Below the pieces are notes generated by a model. That model made no database searches. It was not told the DNA's origin and saw only the letters and a program-made list of their open reading frames with translations. The translations under genes were made by a program, and so were the position numbers. From Anaerolineales bacterium (GTDB lineage Bacteria; Chloroflexota; Anaerolineae; Anaerolineales; UBA6663), in the NCBI GenBank assembly GCA_020845955.1, contig JADLEU010000261.1, forward strand, positions 1 through 43,708: 43,708 nt of DNA, read 5' to 3'. Of this stretch, positions 1 through 6,676 are shown piece after piece; the stretch's first letter is position 1; each line of letters begins with the position of its first letter.

Positions 1-1232
1 GCCGCCGACGGCCCGCTGAGCGCCGCCGCGGTTGCGTCGAGGATATCGGGCGCGAGGCGGCCCAGGCCCTCCAGCCAGCGGCTCAGCCGCGGCTCGCTGG
101 CCTCGTCGCCCTTGGCGGTTTCCTGCTCGATCCGCCGCAGCGTGCCCGTAATCTCTTCCTTGTCGACGGTCTTGTCTTCCGGCCGGGCCTCAACTTGCTG
201 ATAGATCTGCTCAAAGACCCGCGTGAGGTCGCCGCCCGGCCCCGCATAGGTCGTGGTGATCTTGTCGCCGCCGACGATATCACCGCCGGCCTGCTGCGTA
301 ATGGTCTTATTGCCGCCAACGAAGTCCCCGCCCACGTCGATCGGCCCGGCGTAGTAGCTGCCCCCGCCGGTGCTGATCACCCGCTTGCCGCCGGTGAAGA
401 CTTCCCCGCCGATCTGGGCGTTATCCCCAAACTGGATGTTGCCCGAGCCGGTCTGCGTCTGCACCCGCGCCGTCACCGGGCCAGCGGGCGGGGCCGCGTC
501 ATCATCCTCCGCCAGCGGCTCAAAACCCTGGTTGACCTGCAAGTCGTGAATGTCGAGGGCGTATAGAAAGGTCCGCTGGTTAGCGGCGCCGGTTGCGTTT
601 TCCAGGCGCAGGTGCTGCAGCACCTGTTCGCTGCCGGCCTCGCAGGCGCGCTCGAACGACATCGATCCAGCGCTGCCGCGGCCGCGGCCTTCGGGGAAGT
701 CTGGCGACAGCGCCTGGCTTTGTGCCGCGCCCGTGCATTCCACATACAAGTATTCCGTGCCGGCCAGCTCTTGCAGCACGCTGGGGTCAGTCAACTCGCC
801 TCGCTGCCAGGCCAGCGCCTTGGGCGCACGGCGCGCCTCCTGGCGCGTGCGCGTCAGCGACAGCCCGGCAAAGGTGTGGCCATCGACTACGACGACGATC
901 GGCAGCAGGTCATTGGCCAGGCACATCGTGGCGAAGAGCGCCACCAGGTCCAGGCAAGTGCCGCGCTTTTCGGCCAGGATGGTGGCCGGCTTGCGGATCA
1001 GCTGTGTCACGCCCGAGCGCGGGTTGAACGGCGCCAGGTCGTATTGGATAGCTGCTTTGCGCATCAGCCCAAAGAGCTGCCCGGCTACGCCGGTTGGGCC
1101 TTCGGCCTGCAGCAGGTCCAGGCGGTTGACGTACGTCGGCCACCTGAATTCCGCCGGCAGCGCGGCCGGCTGAAGAAAGCGGGCCAGCGCCCGCTCCTCG
1201 GCGCGGGCCCATTCGTAATGAGGTTTGCTCAT
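1..1232 (-). CDS. Transglutaminase-like protein with GGD-repeat module (partial, C-terminus off window)
   Basis: The frame is open from an ATG at 1232 to the window edge, giving about 410 residues with no stop. Residues 1-240 look like a papain/transglutaminase-fold domain: Cys93 in RGTCLDLVALF, His119 in VDGHTFAG and an acidic residue in YVECTG (165) form a plausible Cys-His-Glu set. This arrangement resembles the transglutaminase-like part of DUF4011-type proteins. Residues 260-330 are a Gly/Asp-rich segment with repeated units such as GGDFVGGNK and GGDIVGGDKI. An acidic helical tail follows (IEQETAKGDEASEPRLSRW, then LAPDI). Tails and GGDK linkers of this kind are known to me from bacterial conflict and effector-associated proteins, but the exact family is inferred. 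A GAGGAG ribosome-binding site precedes the ATG. The lipase stop lies 11 nt upstream, so the two genes form one unit. Confidence 0.75.
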   Translation of the reverse strand, partial: MSKPHYEWARAEERALARFLQPAALPAEFRWPTYVNRLDLLQAEGPTGVAGQLFGLMRKAAIQYDLAPFNPRSGVTQLIRKPATILAEKRGTCLDLVALFATMCLANDLLPIVVVVDGHTFAGLSLTRTRQEARRAPKALAWQRGELTDPSVLQELAGTEYLYVECTGAAQSQALSPDFPEGRGRGSAGSMSFERACEAGSEQVLQHLRLENATGAANQRTFLYALDIHDLQVNQGFEPLAEDDDAAPPAGPVTARVQTQTGSGNIQFGDNAQIGGEVFTGGKRVISTGGGSYYAGPIDVGGDFVGGNKTITQQAGGDIVGGDKITTTYAGPGGDLTRVFEQIYQQVEARPEDKTVDKEEITGTLRRIEQETAKGDEASEPRLSRWLEGLGRLAPDILDATAAALSGPSA

Positions 1233-1243
1233 GGTTCAGCTCC

Positions 1244-2689
1244 TCAGGCGGCCGCGTCAGCCACCTCGAAAACGCCGTGCACCGCGGCAGGCGCTCGCGG
1301 GCCGGCGGTCGGCGCCCGGGCCGTCACTTGGTACAGCCCGGGCGCCAGGGCTTCGAACACAATGGCGCGCGCTTCGGTCCCGCTGGCGTCCACGGTCTGC
1401 GCCGCGCCTGGCCCCGGCTGGCCCACGGGCTCGGCCTGCACGATCAGGGGCTGCGGCTGGTCATCCGCGTTCGCCAGCTTGGCCTGGAGGCTGACCGGCT
1501 CGCCCGAGAGGTACAATGGCTCGAGCCGCAGGCCGATCGACGGCCGCAGCACCTCGGGCTCGCCGTACAGGTCGACCGCGCCGGGCGCCGCCACCTGCCG
1601 GATCGTTTCCAGCAGCGGCTCGAGCGTCATCTCGTTGTTGGTCAGCCACCCGTGCCGCTCGACGGCGAAGCGCTGCACCCGCAGTTCTTCCAGTTCTGGG
1701 GGGATGGCTGAGAAGCGCGCCACGGTGCCGTCGCCATCGGCCAGGCTAGGGTCCAGGCCAGGCGGCGGGCCGTAGCTCACCTCCAGCTTGCCGGCGCGGA
1801 TCGCCGCCGAGTGCAGCGTATCCTGGCGCGTGCCCACCCAGGGAATCGTGCGCTGCTGATAGGCGGGCTCGCCGCGGTTGGCCAGCGCGGCCCGCCGGGT
1901 CGCGTCCAGGAAGTTGTCGCGCGCCTCGCGCGCCCGCGCGGGATCCAGGTTGGGGATGGCGTCTGTTTCGCCCGGGCGCACGTATTGGGCGCCCACCTGC
2001 ACCGCGGGGTAGGTAGGCAGAATCTGATAAGCCGATGGGAATGAACGGACGACTTCACTCAGATCGAAGAACAGCTTGCGGAAACCGTTGCTCACCACGT
2101 CCAGCGCGCCGATCGCGCCGCGGTGGGGTGAGCCGACCGTGATGACAGCGCGGCAGTCACGCCAGCCGCCCATTGCTTCCAGGTAGTGGCGCGCTACCAG
2201 GCCGCCCAGGCTGTGGCCGATCAGGATGGCTTGCGCGTCCTGGGCCCCGCTCCAGGCCCGCCAGCGGGGCAGCCGCGTGTCTACAAAACGCTTGAGCTGG
2301 CGCGCCGAGGCGCGGCAGTCGCGCCGCCAGTCGTAGGGGAAGGTGTAGAAGTTCGCGTCGTCGCGCGGCGCCCAGCGGTTGCTCAAAGTGACGTCGAAGT
2401 ACTCCTGGATCCGGCGTGTGATCACCGAATACCCGGCGTGCTCGACCAGGAAGGGGATCGAATGCAGATCCTGGATGATCTGCGTTCCCTGGATGCCGTC
2501 GCCCAGGTCGTCGACTTGCCAATCATCATTCGCAACCCGCAGGCTCTGCAGCGAGCCGCCCAGGGTGCGCAAGTACTGCCACAACGCCTGGCCCGACAGA
2601 CCCCAGATCTGGCCTTGGCCTTCCTTTTCTAGCACACTGCCCATGAGGCCGGGCACCAGGATAATCAGGTGGCGCATCTCAATCGGCAT
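1244..2689 (-). CDS. LCAT-family alpha/beta hydrolase (lipase/acyltransferase) with C-terminal beta domain
   Basis: This is a 481-residue protein of the lecithin:cholesterol acyltransferase type. It has the oxyanion region LIILVPGLMGS near the N-terminus and a PYDWR motif. The nucleophile elbow is GHSLGG (Ser160), the acid motif is DGDGTV (about 318-320), and the His is in ERHGW (346), so a full Ser-Asp-His triad is visible. The last 110 residues look like a separate beta-sandwich domain. No signal peptide is seen, which suggests a cytoplasmic enzyme acting on phospholipid or acyl esters. An in-frame start 27 nt further upstream exists. I chose the ATG at 2689 because AGAGGAG sits 6 nt before it. 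The enzyme is co-transcribed with the transglutaminase-like gene and may be its effector partner; that role is inference. Confidence 0.85.
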   Translation of the reverse strand: MPIEMRHLIILVPGLMGSVLEKEGQGQIWGLSGQALWQYLRTLGGSLQSLRVANDDWQVDDLGDGIQGTQIIQDLHSIPFLVEHAGYSVITRRIQEYFDVTLSNRWAPRDDANFYTFPYDWRRDCRASARQLKRFVDTRLPRWRAWSGAQDAQAILIGHSLGGLVARHYLEAMGGWRDCRAVITVGSPHRGAIGALDVVSNGFRKLFFDLSEVVRSFPSAYQILPTYPAVQVGAQYVRPGETDAIPNLDPARAREARDNFLDATRRAALANRGEPAYQQRTIPWVGTRQDTLHSAAIRAGKLEVSYGPPPGLDPSLADGDGTVARFSAIPPELEELRVQRFAVERHGWLTNNEMTLEPLLETIRQVAAPGAVDLYGEPEVLRPSIGLRLEPLYLSGEPVSLQAKLANADDQPQPLIVQAEPVGQPGPGAAQTVDASGTEARAIVFEALAPGLYQVTARAPTAGPRAPAAVHGVFEVADAAA

Positions 2690-2778
2690 GGCGCTCTCCT
2701 CTTGTGGCTGTGACACCCGTGCGAACTGGCGCTATTCGGCCGGCACTCGACTGATGGCCCGATCCTAACGCCAAATGC

Positions 2779-2807
2779 AGTATAGGGCCGCGGCGCGGGT
2801 CGAGCAA
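2779..2807 (-). promoter_or_regulatory. Probable promoter of the LCAT/transglutaminase unit
   Basis: On the minus strand, TTGCTC (2807-2802) and TATACT (2784-2779) are separated by exactly 17 nt, matching a housekeeping sigma promoter. Transcription would start about 80 nt before the lipase ATG. It is one of the few promoters here with a recognisable -35. Confidence 0.5.
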
Positions 2808-2922
2808 GCTGCGGCGCAATTAGCACTGATGTCCTAATCCTTGATTACGTCTGGAGAGCTAATTTTCTCGAATCGGCGTGGACCCTTACCAAAAATAAAC
2901 CAAAGGGAACTACCTCCTGTCC

Positions 2923-2928
2923 TATAAT
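2923..2928 (+). promoter_or_regulatory. TATAAT -10 box, possible promoter of the surface-protein/sortase unit
   Basis: There is a perfect TATAAT with no clear -35. If it is used, the transcript has a leader of about 325 nt before the ATG at 3262, which is long for this window. Confidence 0.35.
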
Positions 2929-3261
2929 GCAACCGACATAAACCGGGCAAGAGCGTGGATCACTACCTTCGAAACCCAACGCCCGGAAGCAGGTGAGCCT
3001 TCGGCCAATTCATCCGAATTCCTTCAACAACACGGTGTGCCGGTCGCTTTCTGAGAGACTGCTGCGATCTGGCACTTATCAGGGGTCAGCGCCTCCGCCT
3101 GATCCTATCCCAAGGTCGTTGCGGTAATTGCTCGCGTTGGGCCGCTCCAGCCGCTGCCTCTCGGCTGGGGCAGGTTGGTTGGCTAGAATGCGGCTGATGA
3201 GTGTTCATCCCAGTAGCCTCCACTAGACGAGCCGCTTGAGACGGCGAGAAAGGTCGCGTGT

Positions 3262-4872
3262 ATGCGCAAAGCTGGAGTGGCGATTGCCGTTGTCCTCGGA
3301 ATTGTCCTGGCTGCCGCCTTGGCCGTGCCCCAAACAGCCAGCGCGGGTATCGTGGATTACGTCATTGGTGACACAGGTGTTGTCATCACGCTGGTGACGC
3401 CCGACTCGCGCCAGCTTTGCTCAAGCGGCATTGATATTTTCGGCGCCAAGGTCGTTCCGCGCACAATACCGGTTCGCCTGCTTGGCTTTGTGAATGTGCA
3501 GTACGTCCTGGCCGACGGCAGCTTGCAGACGATCCCCGGCGGCTACTATGCCATCGATCAGAGCAGAAATTTCACCCTTCAGATCACCTACCCGCCGTTA
3601 GATCAGTGGCCGGTGCAGAGCGGCGGAATGGCTGAGATTCACGTCGATGTGGAGGTGGACGTCTACGTCAACGGCGTGTACGAGGCCACGATTGGCACGG
3701 CCCAGTCGTGGACCGTGCACTGCCAGGTGCAGCCGACGCCGACGCCCACCAACACCCCGGTAACACCGGTCGTGCCCAGCGCCACCCCGACCAACACCTC
3801 GGTGCCTCCCAGCGCGACGCCCACCAACACCCCGGTAACGCCGGTCGTGCCCAGCGCCACGCCGACCAACACCCCGGTAACGCCGGTCGTGCCCAGCGCC
3901 ACGCCCACGAATACACCGGAGACGCCAACGGCACCCAGCGCCACACCCACCAACACCCCGGTAACACCGGTCGTGCCCAGCGCCACGCCCACGAATACAC
4001 CGGAGACGCCAACGGCACCCAGCGCCACGCCGAGCAACACCCCGGTAACGCCGGTCGTGCCCAGCGCCACGCCCACGAATACGCCGGAGACGCCAACGGC
4101 ACCCAGCGCCACGCCGAGCAACACCCCGGTAACGCCGGTCGTGCCCAGCGCCACGCCCACGAATACACCGGAGACGCCGGCGCCGCCCACTGGCGAACCG
4201 CCGACCAGTACGCCCGAGACACCGGGAGTGCCCAGCGCCACACCCACGAATCCGCCGGAGACGCCGGCGCCGCCTACTGGCGAACCGCCGACCGCGGTGC
4301 CTCCCACGGATGTGCCGCCCAGCGGCCCGCCGGTGGACACGCCGCCGGCGAACGTCTGCGCCGAAGGCACCCCGGCCACGGTGACGATGAGTGTCACTCC
4401 GCAGCAGGTTCTGCCGGGTCAGGTAGTCGAGTTTGTCGTCACTGTCCACAACCCCCACGGGGTTACACTCTCGGGCGTCAAAGTGACCAACTCGCTTTCG
4501 GTCTTTGTCGAGTACCTTAATGCCGTAGCCACGTTTGGACAGCCGATGTACGATGCGGCCGCCCGAACGGTAACGCTTGAGATCGGTGACATGGCCATCG
4601 GCCAGAGCGTGGTCCTAAACATCTCGGGCCGGGTAGCCACGGGCGCCCAGGCGCCGAACGGAGTCAGCAATTCGGCCCAGATCTGCCAGCCGGGTGGCTG
4701 CTGCGCCACGGCCACCAGTACTGCCCAGATCATGCCGGGCGGCATCCCGGTGACCGGCGCCGGGCCGAGCCTGCGCGACATTGTGCAGATGGTCGTAGCC
4801 TTGGCTTCCGGCACCGCCACGGCCTTAAGCGGCGGATGGTTGGTCTTCCGCGATGAGCGCCGCTCGCGCTGA
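3262..4872 (+). CDS. Repeat-stalk surface protein with IPVTG sorting signal
   Basis: This 536-residue protein begins with a Sec signal peptide (cleavage likely after TASA, about residue 28). An N-terminal beta-rich domain covers roughly residues 29-155. A Thr/Pro/Ala/Ser stalk of near-identical 14-residue units built on PSATPTNTP spans about residues 158-365. Residues 370-485 resemble a DUF11/CARDB-type Ig domain (VTMSVTPQQVLPGQVVEFVV). The end matches a sortase substrate: IPVTG at 495-499, a moderately hydrophobic stretch, and the basic tail RDERRSR. A sortase gene follows 16 nt downstream. The protein is most likely displayed on the cell surface, and its ligand is unknown. GAAAGG lies about 9 nt before the ATG. 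Confidence 0.85.
   Translation: MRKAGVAIAVVLGIVLAAALAVPQTASAGIVDYVIGDTGVVITLVTPDSRQLCSSGIDIFGAKVVPRTIPVRLLGFVNVQYVLADGSLQTIPGGYYAIDQSRNFTLQITYPPLDQWPVQSGGMAEIHVDVEVDVYVNGVYEATIGTAQSWTVHCQVQPTPTPTNTPVTPVVPSATPTNTSVPPSATPTNTPVTPVVPSATPTNTPVTPVVPSATPTNTPETPTAPSATPTNTPVTPVVPSATPTNTPETPTAPSATPSNTPVTPVVPSATPTNTPETPTAPSATPSNTPVTPVVPSATPTNTPETPAPPTGEPPTSTPETPGVPSATPTNPPETPAPPTGEPPTAVPPTDVPPSGPPVDTPPANVCAEGTPATVTMSVTPQQVLPGQVVEFVVTVHNPHGVTLSGVKVTNSLSVFVEYLNAVATFGQPMYDAAARTVTLEIGDMAIGQSVVLNISGRVATGAQAPNGVSNSAQICQPGGCCATATSTAQIMPGGIPVTGAGPSLRDIVQMVVALASGTATALSGGWLVFRDERRSR
3730..4310 (+). repeat. In-frame 42/84-nt tandem repeats encoding the Thr/Pro stalk
   Basis: Copies of a 42-nt unit (14 codons, around PSATPTNTP) alternate between a VTPVV and an ETPTA version, giving an 84-nt higher-order period. 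Copies near 3985-4180 are almost identical at DNA level, so copy number could change by slippage or recombination without breaking the frame. Confidence 0.9.
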
Positions 4873-4888
4873 GTGATCGACCAGTAAG

Positions 4889-5644
4889 GTGAGCGGGTTG
4901 TGGGCTGGGCGGTTGTCTAAGCTGGCCCTGGCTGCGGTGGCCATCGGGCTGCTGTGGGCCGGCGCCGCCGCGGCTCGCGCGGCCTGGCCGGCCTCGGCGC
5001 CGGCCAGCCGGGCCGGCGAGCCGCCGGCCGCCGAGACGGCCGCCCCGGCGCGGGTTGAGGCAACCACCCCGCCTGGGCGGGTCGCCGCGGCGCCGGCGTC
5101 GGGCGAGGCGACCGCCCTGCCGGAGGCAATCGTGCTCGCTTCGCCTGCCCCCGCTGTGATGGATGAGCCGCGTGACGAGGCCGGGCTCGCGCCTGAGCCG
5201 GCCGAACCGCCGCGCCTGCTGATCCCGGACCTGGACGTCAATGCACCGGTTATCAGTATTCCGGTCAAGGATGGCAACTGGGATCTGTCCGAACTCAACG
5301 CCGAGATTGGCTGGCTAAGCACGACCGGGAGCCAGCCGGGCGATGACCTGGCCATGGCCTTTGTCGGCCACTTCACCCTGGCCGGGGCTAAACCGGGCCC
5401 GCTGGCCGGCATCTGGGACACGCGCCCAGGTGATGAGATCATCTACCGCGCCCGAGGCACCGATTACGTATATGCCATCGAGGGCCGCCAGACCGTCGGC
5501 CCCAACGACGTCGAGCACCTCTACGTCAACGATGGCGAGCGCCTGATCCTCGTGACGTGCACCAATTGGGATTTCCTCAACTGGGAGTATTCGGACCGCC
5601 TGGTCGTGCAGGCCGCGCTGGTGCGGCAGACGCCCTCGCCGTAG
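4889..5644 (+). CDS. Sortase (LPXTG-type transpeptidase)
   Basis: This 251-residue membrane-anchored enzyme has an N-terminal hydrophobic segment (about residues 10-33) and an Ala/Pro-rich linker to about residue 107. The sortase barrel runs from about residue 109 (LLIPDLDVNAPV). The catalytic residues are in place: His161 in FVGHFTLAG, Cys224 in LILVTC, and Arg237 in YSDRLVV. It should cleave an LPXTG-like motif and attach the protein to an envelope nucleophile. The IPVTG protein directly upstream is the obvious substrate. The GTG start at 4889 was chosen because it begins the hydrophobic segment; the ribosome-binding site is weak. The sortase class (D/E/F-like) is not decided. Confidence 0.9.
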   Translation: MSGLWAGRLSKLALAAVAIGLLWAGAAAARAAWPASAPASRAGEPPAAETAAPARVEATTPPGRVAAAPASGEATALPEAIVLASPAPAVMDEPRDEAGLAPEPAEPPRLLIPDLDVNAPVISIPVKDGNWDLSELNAEIGWLSTTGSQPGDDLAMAFVGHFTLAGAKPGPLAGIWDTRPGDEIIYRARGTDYVYAIEGRQTVGPNDVEHLYVNDGERLILVTCTNWDFLNWEYSDRLVVQAALVRQTPSP

Positions 5645-5672
5645 CCTGAGGCAGCCCCCTCGACAGAAAGCC

Positions 5673-5720
5673 AGTGACATCGCTGGAGCCGGCGCGGCCG
5701 CTGGCTCCAGCGATGTCACT
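5673..5720. terminator. Perfect 18-bp inverted repeat, terminator-like, without U-tract
   Basis: Arms 5673-5690 and 5703-5720 are exact reverse complements around a 12-nt GC-rich loop, starting 28 nt after the sortase stop. The hairpin would be very stable. No T-run follows on either side, so it may be a Rho-independent-like stop, an mRNA 3'-end stabiliser or a protein-binding site. Confidence 0.55.
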
Positions 5721-5769
5721 TGGGGCCTTGCCGTGACGGCCAGCTCGATGGGCTGGCGCCGGGTGTGGC

Positions 5770-5775
5770 TATAAT
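5770..5775 (+). promoter_or_regulatory. TATAAT overlapping the EamA start codon
   Basis: The box occupies 5770-5775 and the ATG is 5774-5776, so it cannot serve that start in the normal way. Either a downstream start is used or the match is fortuitous. Confidence 0.2.
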
Positions 5776-6676
5776 GGCCGGCCTGAACCGGGGCTGGATC
5801 CTCTACGCCAAACTGGTCGCCACGGTCATCGCCTGGGGCGGCTCGTTCATCGCCACCAAGTTGGCGGTGCGCGAAGCCGTGCCCCTCACCGTCGTCTGGT
5901 TGCGCTTTGCGTTTGGGCTGCTGGTGCTCGGCGCGCTGCTGGCCGCCCGCCGGCAGATGACGCTGGCGCCGCCGCGCGAGCTGGCTTACTTTGCCCTGCT
6001 TGGTTTCCTGGGCATTACGCTGCACCAGTGGCTGCAGTCCAACGGCCTGCTGACCGCCCAGGCCAGCACCTCGGCCTGGATCATGGCCACTACGCCCATC
6101 TTCATCGCGCTGCTTGGCTGGCTGGTCCTCCAGGAGGGCCTGCGCCTGATCCAGGTGGCCGGCATCGTCCTGGCCACCATTGGCGTGCTGCTGGTGGTCA
6201 GCCGCGGCGATTTGGCCGCGCTCACCGCGGGGCGCGCCGAAGCGGCCGGCGACCTGCTCATCCTGGCCAGCGCGCCGAACTGGGCGGTGTTCTCAGTGCT
6301 CTCGCGGCGGGGCCTGCGCCGCTTCCCCGCCGCGCTGCTGCTCTTCTATGCCATGGCGCTGGGCTGGCTGTTCACCACCGGCCTCTTTCTGGCCGGGCCG
6401 GGCCTGGCCGACGCCTCCCGGCTCAGCGCCACCGGCTGGCTGGCCGTGCTCTTCCTGGGACCGTTGTGCTCCGGCCTGGCCTACAGCTGGTACTTTGACG
6501 CGCTGGAGCGCCTGCCGGCCTCACGGGTGGGCGCGTTCATCTACTTCGAACCACTGGTCACGGCCGGTGTTGCAGCCGCGCTGCTGGGCGAAGCCCTGAC
6601 CTGGGCCGCGCTCGCGGGCGGCGCTGTGATCCTGCTCGGCGTCTGGCTTGTACAGCAGCAGGCAGCCAGAGCCTAG
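5774..6676 (+). CDS. EamA/DMT-family transporter
   Basis: This 300-residue integral membrane protein has about ten hydrophobic helices arranged as two homologous EamA halves. The first starts near LVATVIAWGGSFIATKLAV. The second, about residues 155-295, ends in a repeat of the same type (FIYFEPLVTAGVAAALLGE). Members of this superfamily export or import small metabolites, often amino acids or nucleotide-sugar-like compounds, but the substrate cannot be read here. The ATG at 5774 gives a normal N-terminus; an in-frame TTG at 5720 would begin inside the hairpin. Its stop overlaps that of the convergent gene in a shared CTAG (6673-6676). Confidence 0.85.
   Translation: MAGLNRGWILYAKLVATVIAWGGSFIATKLAVREAVPLTVVWLRFAFGLLVLGALLAARRQMTLAPPRELAYFALLGFLGITLHQWLQSNGLLTAQASTSAWIMATTPIFIALLGWLVLQEGLRLIQVAGIVLATIGVLLVVSRGDLAALTAGRAEAAGDLLILASAPNWAVFSVLSRRGLRRFPAALLLFYAMALGWLFTTGLFLAGPGLADASRLSATGWLAVLFLGPLCSGLAYSWYFDALERLPASRVGAFIYFEPLVTAGVAAALLGEALTWAALAGGAVILLGVWLVQQQAARA

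Larger units (their letters stand above)
2690..3261. other. Divergent intergenic region, about 570 bp
   Basis: This region lies between the divergent lipase unit and the surface-protein gene. It holds the minus-strand promoter at 2779-2807 and a plus-strand TATAAT at 2923-2928. The 330 nt after that box contain no ORF I trust and no RNA family I recognise. The G+C content from 2810 to 2960 is visibly lower than in the neighbouring genes. Confidence 0.6.

Noticed and set aside
2929-3261. Cyclic-di-GMP or other riboswitch in the long leader
   Set aside because: No conserved core of a known class could be matched by eye.
3730-4310. CRISPR-like array in the regular 42-nt repeats
   Set aside because: The units are contiguous, in frame, encode a Thr/Pro stalk and have no unique spacers.
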